Positions 1 through 6,317 of a stretch of DNA of 11,795 bases are shown one piece after another. The number at the start of each line of letters is the position of its first letter. Positions within the stretch are counted from its first letter, which is position 1. The translations under genes were made by a program, and so were the position numbers. The notes under the pieces were generated by a model. The model did not search any database and had not been told where the DNA came from. It worked only from the letters and a program-made list of their open reading frames with translations. This stretch comes from DASTQL01 sp035462375 (GTDB lineage: Bacteria; Actinomycetota; Actinomycetes; Jiangellales; Jiangellaceae), in assembly GCA_035462375.1 (NCBI GenBank), contig DATHUJ010000075.1, forward strand, positions 1 to 11,795, in the 5' to 3' direction.

Positions 1-397
1 CCAGCCAGTTGTGATCGAACAGCTCCGTGATCGCCAGGTCGGCCACGCCTGGCTCCACGACGCCGTGGTGCTCAGCGCCCGCGAGCAACTCCCTGGCCAA
101 TCCCTCCACCGCGTCGAACGCCGAGAAGAACACGAGGAACACCGGGAGGGTCCCACGGGCCACGCCGGCCGCACGTCCGGATATCCCCTCGAGCAGGAAC
201 CACACGCAGTACGCCAACAGCACGGTGAGGACCAGCTGCCCCATGTGCACCGTCATCCACCGGGTCGTGTCCTCCAGCTGTCTCGGGTGCTGCGCCGGGT
301 GGAAGAGCGTGAGGGCGGCGAAGGCCGGTGGGGTCCCGAGCAGTACCAGGCGGCGCCATCCGGCCGCCACCCTCTGGGGTCGGAGGTCCGCGCTCAT
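1..397 (-). CDS. Small multi-helix membrane protein of unknown function (3' end outside window)
   Basis: I do not recognise the family. The visible 132 residues begin MSADLRPQRV and show likely membrane helices at about residues 16-33, 52-70 and 82-100, separated by short loops, including a His-containing loop (FHPAQHPRQ) after the first helix. No catalytic motif is visible. The C-terminus lies beyond position 1. The start is the ATG at 397-395, which overlaps the TGA of the upstream MMPL gene as ATGA (397-394), with AGGGG seven bases upstream. The overlap makes it almost certainly the third gene of the CPBP-MMPL operon and suggests coupled translation. An accessory or sensor partner of the exporter is possible, but that is inference from position only. 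Confidence 0.75.
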   Translation of the reverse strand, partial: MSADLRPQRVAAGWRRLVLLGTPPAFAALTLFHPAQHPRQLEDTTRWMTVHMGQLVLTVLLAYCVWFLLEGISGRAAGVARGTLPVFLVFFSAFDAVEGLARELLAGAEHHGVVEPGVADLAITELFDHNWL

Positions 398-2715
398 CGG
401 ACTGCCCCTGGCGCCGCCGGCGCGGCCACGGCCTCGTCCAGGCGATCCAGACGTTCGCCGCGTGGCGGGGGCGCATCGACCGAGGCCCCGTGCTCGATAT
501 GCGGCAGCCACTCCAGCCACGTCGGCAGGTACCAGTTCCAGTCGCCGAGCAGCTTCATCGTCGCGGGCAGCAGGACGCCACGGACGACGGTCGCGTCGAT
601 GAGGATGGCGACGGCCAGCCCGACACCGAACTGCTTGAACGTGATCATCGAGAGCGACACGAAGACCGAGAAGACGGCCACCATCACCACGGCGGCGCTC
701 GTGACCACCCCAGCCGTGCTCTTGATGCCGTGGGCGATGGCCACGTCGGTGCCGGCGCCCCGGTCGTAGGTCTCCCTGATCCTGCTGAGGATGAAGACGT
801 GGTAGTCCATCGAGAGGCCGAAGAGGATGACGAACAACATGATGGGCAGGAAGGCGTGGATGCCCGCCGTTGAGTCGAAGTCGAGCAACCCCTGTGCCCA
901 GCCGCGCTGGAAGACCAGCACCATCACCCCGAACGTCGCGGCGACCGAGAGCAGGTTGAGCAGGACCGCCTTGACTGCCACGACGAGTGAGCGAAACGCG
1001 AACAGCATGAGGCAGAAGGCAAGTAACAGCACGAAACCGACCACCCGCGGGAGTGAGGAAGTCATCAGGGCATTGAAGTCGCGGGACACGGCGGTGAGCC
1101 CTGTCACGCCGGTCTCGCTGTCGGGGAGAGTCCCCAGCGTCGACGGGACGATGTCGTCCCGGAGCAGGTCGAGCGCGTCGTTCGCGACAGCGTCGGTCGC
1201 CTCACCCGCCACGGGAAGCGCGACCCGTGCCACGGTACCCGCGGGGTTAACCGCAACCTGCACGGGCTCCTCGATGAGGCCGCTGGCGAGGGCGCGCTCA
1301 CGCAGGTCGGCGATGGCCGACTGCGCCTCGGGGGTCGTGACGTCGGGGGCGCGGAGCACGGCGACGGTGGGGGTCTCGCCCCCCGGGAAGGCCTCTTGGA
1401 GCCGGTCGTACGTCTCTACCGCGGGCAGCGTGGCAGGGTAGGTGTCCGGGCTGGGCAAAACGGTCCGCAGCTGCGCAGCGGGCACGGCCAGTGCGAGGAG
1501 GAGCCCCCCGGCCAGCAGGACCGAGAGCCCCGGTCGCCGCAGCACGCGGTCGATGACGGCTCCCCAGAGCCCGCCCCCACCCGTCGTACGGTCCCGTCCT
1601 CCGAGAAGTGGCAAACGGCCCCTGTCCACGCGGTCCCCGAGGCGGGAGAGCAGCGCTGGCAGGACCGTGAGCGAGCCGAGCATCGCGACGCCCACGACCG
1701 TCATCGTCGCGACTCCGAACGAGACGAACGTCTTGTCCCCCGTGAGGAACATGCCAGCCATCGCGACCATGACGGTGAGACCCGAGATGAGCACCGAGCG
1801 GCCGGACGTGGCCGCAGCGGCTTCGAGTGCGGCGGACTCGCTCCGTCCGGCAGCGCGCTCTTCTCGCTCCCGCTTGATGTAGAACAACGAGTAGTCGACA
1901 CCGACCGCCAGACCGATCAGGAGCATCATCGCCGACACGGACGCATCCATCGGCACGACATGGCTCACCAGGGCGACCAGCCCCATCGCCGACACCACCG
2001 CCGAGAGGGCGAGGACGACCGGGATGCAGGCCGCGACCAGGGCGCCGAACGCGAGGACGAGGATGGCCAGCGTGATCGGGATCGAGACGAGACCGGCGCG
2101 CTCGAGGTCGGTGGCGAAAGCCTCCTGCAGTGCTTCGTTGGCGCTGGTGGAGCCGAACTGCCCGACGAACACCGTCGGGTGGTCGAGCCCGACCTGATGG
2201 GTGGCCGTGGTGATCGCCTCGACCTTGTCCTTGGCCTCGGCGGGGTCGCCGCCGATCTGGAAGTGGATCACCGCGGCGTGGCGGTCGTCGGAGATCTGGC
2301 CCTCGTGACCAGGGCCGAGCGGTGACTGCACGTTCTCGACGTCGACCTCGGCTCCGAGCGTGGTCACGGCAGCCTCCACGGCCGCACGGAACGCAGGCTC
2401 GTCCACGGTGAGCTCAGCGCTCTCGACGAGAACGCTCTCGGCCGCCGGCTCCGAGAAGGCCTCCACCAGGATGCGATCCGCTCGCCCGGACTCACCCGAG
2501 CCGGACGTGGCCGGGTCGATCTGGCTGACACCGACGAGAGGAGACGCAGCCGCCGTCACGACCACGAACGCCAGCCAGCCGAACGTCGCCGTCTTCCAGT
2601 GGTGCGCGCTCCAGCGACCCATCCGTTGCGCGAGGTGTGGTCCCCGCCCGACACGCGGGCCGGGTGGGTCGGTCGTGGTGCCGGCCGGCATGGCGGGGCT
2701 GAGGCGCGTGATCAT
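394..2715 (-). CDS. MMPL/RND-family membrane transporter
   Basis: Predicted 773-residue proton-driven exporter of the MMPL branch of the RND superfamily, located in the cytoplasmic membrane. The layout is typical. The first helix is at about 44-62, followed by an extracytoplasmic domain (about 63-205), a five-helix bundle (about 208-355), a cytoplasmic linker, a second first-helix equivalent (about 396-415), a second extracytoplasmic domain (about 416-553) and a second bundle (about 556-725). Each bundle has the Asp-Tyr pair expected for proton relay: D274-Y275 in GLAVGVDYSLF and D637-Y638 in FGLSMDYHVF. The length fits short actinobacterial MMPL proteins; there is no long C-terminal tail as in MmpL3. 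The chosen ATG (2715-2713) overlaps the protease TGA as ATGA and has GGAG five bases upstream; the open frame continues upstream but only through the protease gene. Family members export lipids, siderophores or small molecules. The substrate here cannot be read from sequence. Confidence 0.93.
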   Translation of the reverse strand: MITRLSPAMPAGTTTDPPGPRVGRGPHLAQRMGRWSAHHWKTATFGWLAFVVVTAAASPLVGVSQIDPATSGSGESGRADRILVEAFSEPAAESVLVESAELTVDEPAFRAAVEAAVTTLGAEVDVENVQSPLGPGHEGQISDDRHAAVIHFQIGGDPAEAKDKVEAITTATHQVGLDHPTVFVGQFGSTSANEALQEAFATDLERAGLVSIPITLAILVLAFGALVAACIPVVLALSAVVSAMGLVALVSHVVPMDASVSAMMLLIGLAVGVDYSLFYIKREREERAAGRSESAALEAAAATSGRSVLISGLTVMVAMAGMFLTGDKTFVSFGVATMTVVGVAMLGSLTVLPALLSRLGDRVDRGRLPLLGGRDRTTGGGGLWGAVIDRVLRRPGLSVLLAGGLLLALAVPAAQLRTVLPSPDTYPATLPAVETYDRLQEAFPGGETPTVAVLRAPDVTTPEAQSAIADLRERALASGLIEEPVQVAVNPAGTVARVALPVAGEATDAVANDALDLLRDDIVPSTLGTLPDSETGVTGLTAVSRDFNALMTSSLPRVVGFVLLLAFCLMLFAFRSLVVAVKAVLLNLLSVAATFGVMVLVFQRGWAQGLLDFDSTAGIHAFLPIMLFVILFGLSMDYHVFILSRIRETYDRGAGTDVAIAHGIKSTAGVVTSAAVVMVAVFSVFVSLSMITFKQFGVGLAVAILIDATVVRGVLLPATMKLLGDWNWYLPTWLEWLPHIEHGASVDAPPPRGERLDRLDEAVAAPAAPGAVR

Positions 2716-3629
2716 GGCTTCTCCGATGGGTTGGCCTTCTCGAGGTCGGGTCGGCGGGCGGGATCCACTGCGGTTGCCGGGGCACACAGCCATGCCCGGC
2801 GGTCGAGGACGACGAGAGCCACAGCCACCGACGCCCACACCAGGCTGTAGAGGAGCGTCTGACGTGAGGCGTCGTCGCCGGCGGCCCAGAACGAGCCGGT
2901 CTGGACGCTGCCCTCGGTGGCGTGCGCCACGACGGTCAGCAGCACGCTGCCGCCCGTGTGGTTGAAGAGCCAGGCGTACCAGAACGTAACCGCCACGCTC
3001 CCGACGAGGTCGACGGGGTGCATACCGTCCGCCCCCATGAACAGGAGCGGGAGGTGCCACACCGCGACGAAGGCCGCCAGCGCCGCAGTCGCACGCAAGG
3101 GCGTGAGGCCGCCCTGGAGCCGGGGTTGTGCGTACCCGCGGAACCCGGGCTCCTCGCCGAGCGGCCCGTCGAGCGGGTCGACCAGCCGCAGCCCGATCGC
3201 CACGAGGACCGCGTGCCACGGGCTGAGCTGATGCATCGACGGAGACGACGCACCCAGGCCCACGTTCAGCCAAGAGGTGGCCACGTGCACTGCGACCGGG
3301 ATGCCCACTGCAGCCACGTACCAGACCCATCGGACCCGCCACCGGACCAGCCGAGCCCCCAGGCGCCGCAGTCCGGCCCGCCCGCTGGTGACCGAGACGA
3401 CGACGAGAGCCGCCAGCAACGGTCCGAACGGGAGGAATGTGCCGATCAGTACGAGGCACCACGAGAAGGCGCACGACAGGACGAAGAAGGCTGCGAGGGC
3501 ATGGCGGCGCACCAGGCGCGACACACCGCCGATCCCGGCTGGCCGGGCAGGCCTCCCGCGCGGCACGGTGCCGACCGGGACGTGGTGACGGCGGTCACCG
3601 GGATCGTCCTGGAGGACACGGGTCTTCAT
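2712..3629 (-). CDS. CPBP-family intramembrane metalloprotease (CAAX/Abi-like, PF02517)
   Basis: This 305-residue integral membrane protein belongs to the CPBP family (CAAX prenyl proteases and bacteriocin-processing or immunity proteins). Likely helices lie at about 44-64, 67-81, 101-119, 178-197, 205-222 and 258-276. Motif 1 is E159-E160-P-G-F-R164 (EExxxR), motif 2 contains H192 in AVWHLP, and motif 3 contains H236 in HATEGS. In the family the residue four after this histidine is usually Asn or Asp; here it is Gly240, with Glu239 beside it, so the active site is slightly atypical. The ATG at 3629-3627 is supported by CGGAG six bases upstream. The N-terminal 40 residues are Arg/Pro-rich and weakly conserved-looking, so a later start is possible. 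It is first in a coupled operon with the MMPL exporter. Whether it processes a substrate or protects the cell is unknown. Confidence 0.9.
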   Translation of the reverse strand: MKTRVLQDDPGDRRHHVPVGTVPRGRPARPAGIGGVSRLVRRHALAAFFVLSCAFSWCLVLIGTFLPFGPLLAALVVVSVTSGRAGLRRLGARLVRWRVRWVWYVAAVGIPVAVHVATSWLNVGLGASSPSMHQLSPWHAVLVAIGLRLVDPLDGPLGEEPGFRGYAQPRLQGGLTPLRATAALAAFVAVWHLPLLFMGADGMHPVDLVGSVAVTFWYAWLFNHTGGSVLLTVVAHATEGSVQTGSFWAAGDDASRQTLLYSLVWASVAVALVVLDRRAWLCAPATAVDPARRPDLEKANPSEKP

Positions 3630-3665
3630 CGCGGGCTCCGGTGCTTGAGGGATGCCTCGAACGTC

Positions 3666-3696
3666 CCACCGGTACGCGGACCGCGCCGACCGGTGG
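3666..3696. promoter_or_regulatory. Inverted repeat upstream of the CPBP-MMPL operon (candidate operator)
   Basis: Perfect 8-bp arms CCACCGGT and ACCGGTGG are separated by 15 bp. Each arm contains the palindrome ACCGGT, and the two ACCGGT copies are 21 bp apart, two turns of B-form DNA. The dyad ends 37 bp before the protease ATG, a position suited to a promoter-proximal operator or activator site. NarL-type regulators bind inverted half-sites, so the adjacent response regulator is a candidate ligand, but this is inference. Confidence 0.45.
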
Positions 3697-3726
3697 CCAG
3701 GCCTATCGGCAGGCCGGGTTTCTGGT

Positions 3727-3746
3727 GCCCCGGCCGAGCCCGGGGC
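3727..3746 (-). terminator. GC-rich hairpin after the response-regulator gene (possible terminator)
   Basis: GCCCCGG pairs with CCGGGGC across a 6-nt loop, giving a 7-bp all-GC stem about 21 bases past the regulator's stop codon. No T-run follows on the transcribed strand, so it is at best the U-less hairpin type common in actinobacteria. An alternative pairing (GCCCGGG/CCCGGGC, 3738-3752) competes with it. Confidence 0.35.
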
Positions 3747-3767
3747 CCGGGCCGCCGCGTGCCGGGT

Positions 3768-4412
3768 TCAGCTGCGCAGGAACAGGAGGACGGCGTGAAC
3801 CCGGCGGGAATCGCTGCTCGTCGACGGCAGGCCGAGCTTGCTGAAGATGCTGGAGACGTACTTCTCCACCGCGCGCACGGTGATGACCAGCGCGTCGGCG
3901 ATGCCCTGGTTGGACGCGCCAGCTGCCATGAGCTCGAGGACGCGGTGCTCTCGCGGTGTCAGGGCGGCCAGCGGGTCGACCGTGCGCCGCCGGCCCAGCA
4001 GCGTCGTCACGATGGTCGGGTCGAGCGCCGACCCTCCCTTGGCCACCCGTTCGACGGCGGCGAGGAACTCCGGGACGTCGCCGATCCGGTCCTTCAGCAG
4101 GTAGCCCACACCTTCGGCCGACTCCGACAGCAGCTTGACGGCCAGGCCTAGCTCCACGTACTGCGACAGGACGAGCACACCCACGCCGGGGTGCTGGTGC
4201 TGGATCTCCAACGCCGCCCGCATTCCTTCGTCGGTATGAGTCGGGGGCAGCCGGATGTCGATGATCGTCACGTCCGGTGGCGAGCTCCTGACGAAGCGCA
4301 GCAGGTCGTCGGCGTTGGCGAAACGGCCCGTCACGGTGATCCCCGCGTCGGTGAGCAGGCGGGCGAGTCCCTCCCGCAGCAGCACGCTGTCCTCGGCGAT
4401 CGCTACCTGCAC
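3768..4412 (-). CDS. NarL/FixJ-type response regulator with LuxR helix-turn-helix
   Basis: A 214-residue cytoplasmic transcription regulator. Its receiver domain (about 1-118) has acidic-pocket residues E7-D8, phospho-acceptor D52 in DVTIIDIRLPP, switch residues S83 and Y104, and K107 in GYLLKDR. The LuxR-type DNA-binding domain is at about 148-197, starting LTPREHRVLELMAAG, with the recognition-helix region TVRAVEKYVSSIFSKLGL. The start is taken as the GTG at 4412-4410, which has GGCGGAG five bases upstream and begins directly with the first receiver strand (VQVAIAED). An ATG 45 bases upstream would add a non-conserved leader. It overlaps the end of the kinase gene by 10 bp, so the two are cognate partners translated from one message. 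Plausible targets are its own operon and the CPBP-MMPL operon downstream; no binding site can be assigned from sequence alone. Confidence 0.95.
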   Translation of the reverse strand: MQVAIAEDSVLLREGLARLLTDAGITVTGRFANADDLLRFVRSSPPDVTIIDIRLPPTHTDEGMRAALEIQHQHPGVGVLVLSQYVELGLAVKLLSESAEGVGYLLKDRIGDVPEFLAAVERVAKGGSALDPTIVTTLLGRRRTVDPLAALTPREHRVLELMAAGASNQGIADALVITVRAVEKYVSSIFSKLGLPSTSSDSRRVHAVLLFLRS

Positions 4413-6157
4413 GGCATCTCCGCCTCGAGGCGTGTCCCGCCTCCGGCAGGGCTCCAAACGCGCAACCGGCCGCCGAGCGCCTCGACACGGTCGGCGAGAC
4501 CGCGCAGACCAGAGCCACCGTCGGGGTCGGCCCCACCGCTGCCGTCATCGACGACTCGGACGGTTACCCATCCGCCGCCGCTGGCCAGGGCGACCTCGAC
4601 GCTGTCGGCTCCTGCGTGCTTGGCGACGTTGGTCAGGCTCTCGCAGACGACGTAGTACGCGGCCACCTCCACGGCCTCTCCCAGGCGGCCCTCGACGTGG
4701 ACAGCGAGACGCACCGGTACGGGCGAACGAGCCACCAGGGACTCGAGGGCCACAGCCAGCCCGTGCCCGCTCAGCACCGCAGGGTGCAGGCCCCTCGCGA
4801 CGTCCCGAAGCTCGGTCAGGGCGACGGCCAGCTCCTGCCTGACCAGGGCCAGCCGAGCCGCCGCGGCCGGATCGGATTGCAGGCCCAGCTCCAGCAGCCC
4901 GAGCTCGAGGGTCAAGGCAACCAACCGTTGCTGCGCCCCGTCGTGCAGGTCGCGCTCGAGGCGCTGCCGTTCTCGCTGCTCCGCTTCGAGCACACGGGTG
5001 CGAGAGCCCTGGAGCTCGTCGAGCCTCGCTCTGAGCTCGGCGTGGAGCCGCCCGTTCTCGAGGGCGATGGAGGCTGCCGCGACGACCGCGTCCAGCAGCT
5101 CGCGCTCGTCCTCGACGGAGCTGTGGAAGGTCAGCGCCGCGACGGGTGCCCCGGCGCTGTAGATCACGCGAGCCGCCCGCGGGCCGCCCGACGCGGGCAG
5201 CGTCGTGGGGCGGCCGTCCTGGTCGGCCCAGCTGTCGAACTCCGGTAGCCAGTACGCGACCTGGACCGAGGGATCGTGCAGCGCCCGGGCCAACGAGGGG
5301 GACAGATCGGGAACCCCTTCCCGCTGGAGCTCGACGAGCAGATCGCCCACGTCCCCGCGGGCCAGGCGGGCGTCGAGCAACCCCGCCAGGAAGGCCAGGG
5401 GAGCCAGGCCCAGCACGAGGAAGGTCAGGTGGCGGATGATCTCGAACGAGGCCCAGCTGCGCGCACCGGCGACGAAGAGCAGGGCCAGCATGACCAGTCC
5501 CAACGCGAAGGCGTCGGTCAGCAGTCCGATCGGCCGTCGTCGCGGCCGCCCGGTCCGTCGCCGGCCCGACGCGAGCAGTACGACCCCCACCAGCAGGAGG
5601 ACGCTGATCGCCAGGAGCTGGCCCTGCTCGACCGCCGCGCCCAGCGCTGCCGCCTCGACCAGGTTCAGCAGGCTGCCCGGTTGGACGCCCAGAAGTCCCT
5701 TCGCCACCTGCGGGAGCAGGGCGACGAGGTAGCCGGTCACCACGACGAGCCTCTCGGAGCGCGTCTGCAGCAGGCCGGTCGGATAGGCCAGGAAGACGTG
5801 CAGGATCAACACCGGCGGGAGCATGTCGACCAGGTGGCCGGCGGTGAAGAGCAGAGGCGAGTCGGCCCATTGCAGCGACGACAGTGCCGTCACCAGGCCG
5901 ACTGCCACCATCAGCGGACCCAGCCGGCTGTCCGGCCGGCGCCACCAGGCGACGATCCCGCTGAGGGTGTACGGGAGGACGATCCAGTTGATCAGGACTG
6001 CCTGCAGCACGGGGTGTGGCAGATTGTCGCCGGTCATCGCGAAGGCCACCGCGATGGACGCGGCCGCCACCCCGGCGACACCGAGTGCCCACAGCACGGA
6101 GGCACGGGCGGGATGCGGGTGATCCTGGCCGGGCTGGCGACCGGTGACCGACGTCAT
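4403..6157 (-). CDS. NarL-family membrane sensor histidine kinase (HisKA_3/HATPase)
   Basis: A 584-residue kinase that autophosphorylates and passes phosphate to the overlapping response regulator. The N-terminal half (about 21-262) is a bundle of roughly eight hydrophobic helices with only short loops, so it has no classical extracytoplasmic sensor domain. A GAF-like stretch (about 284-366, with AYWLPEFD and a strand-rich segment ending in ALTFHSS) and a short coiled coil (about 365-400) follow. The HisKA_3 dimerisation domain carries H405 in LERDLHDGAQQ. The ATPase domain shows the N box (E506-SLTN510-VAKHAG), a G1 box around D537-D538-G and a G2 box GSGLRGLADRVEALGG (548-563). The ATG start has the near-perfect Shine-Dalgarno AAGGAGGG six bases upstream. 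The gene diverges from the LigD-like gene. The signal is unknown; the architecture suggests a membrane-state or intramembrane cue. Confidence 0.95.
   Translation of the reverse strand: MTSVTGRQPGQDHPHPARASVLWALGVAGVAAASIAVAFAMTGDNLPHPVLQAVLINWIVLPYTLSGIVAWWRRPDSRLGPLMVAVGLVTALSSLQWADSPLLFTAGHLVDMLPPVLILHVFLAYPTGLLQTRSERLVVVTGYLVALLPQVAKGLLGVQPGSLLNLVEAAALGAAVEQGQLLAISVLLLVGVVLLASGRRRTGRPRRRPIGLLTDAFALGLVMLALLFVAGARSWASFEIIRHLTFLVLGLAPLAFLAGLLDARLARGDVGDLLVELQREGVPDLSPSLARALHDPSVQVAYWLPEFDSWADQDGRPTTLPASGGPRAARVIYSAGAPVAALTFHSSVEDERELLDAVVAAASIALENGRLHAELRARLDELQGSRTRVLEAEQRERQRLERDLHDGAQQRLVALTLELGLLELGLQSDPAAAARLALVRQELAVALTELRDVARGLHPAVLSGHGLAVALESLVARSPVPVRLAVHVEGRLGEAVEVAAYYVVCESLTNVAKHAGADSVEVALASGGGWVTVRVVDDGSGGADPDGGSGLRGLADRVEALGGRLRVWSPAGGGTRLEAEMPCR
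4418..4424 (-). promoter_or_regulatory. Ribosome binding site deciding the response-regulator start
   Basis: GGCGGAG lies five bases before the GTG and inside the last codons of the kinase gene. It favours the GTG over the ATG 45 bases further upstream, which would add a 15-residue leader not typical of receiver domains. Confidence 0.75.
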
Positions 6158-6163
6158 GTGCGT

Positions 6164-6171
6164 CCCTCCTT
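6164..6171 (-). promoter_or_regulatory. Strong Shine-Dalgarno sequence of the histidine kinase
   Basis: AAGGAGGG, close to fully complementary to the 16S rRNA tail, lies six bases before the kinase ATG. It fixes that start. Confidence 0.85.
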
Positions 6172-6172
6172 C

Positions 6173-6182
6173 CCACGCGTGG
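6173..6182. promoter_or_regulatory. 10-bp perfect palindrome CCACGCGTGG upstream of the kinase
   Basis: The palindrome abuts the kinase Shine-Dalgarno sequence with one base between. A two-base loop could not fold well in RNA, so a protein-binding site on DNA is the likelier reading. An operator for autoregulation of the two-component genes is possible but unproven. Confidence 0.3.
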
Positions 6183-6211
6183 CAGGGGGACGTCGTCGCT
6201 CACAGTACGCC

Positions 6212-6237
6212 CGCACGGTGATCCGCCCGCCCGTGCG
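6212..6237. promoter_or_regulatory. Inverted repeat CGCACGG-N12-CCGTGCG in the divergent kinase/LigD-like intergenic region
   Basis: Perfect 7-bp arms lie in the 160-bp region between two divergently transcribed genes, about 55 bp from the kinase ATG and 80 bp from the LigD-like ATG. The spacing allows a bound dimer to affect one or both promoters. No convincing -35/-10 pair could be assigned in this very GC-rich stretch. Confidence 0.35.
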
Positions 6238-6317
6238 CGCCTCAGGAAACTCCGCGGGCTGGGCTTGGCCGGCGGGCGTTGCGGGGCGATCCTGAGCGGG
6301 CGGACCGAGGGAGGCCC

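Noticed and set aside
2716..3474. N-terminal extension of the MMPL gene back to 3474
   Set aside because: The added 253 codons are out-of-frame CPBP sequence. The ATG at 2715 has a good ribosome binding site and starts just before the usual MMPL N-terminus.
1396..4151. Plus-strand open frames opposite the MMPL, CPBP and response-regulator genes
   Set aside because: They are charged, repetitive shadows with no domain signal and no ribosome binding site, opposite well-recognised genes.
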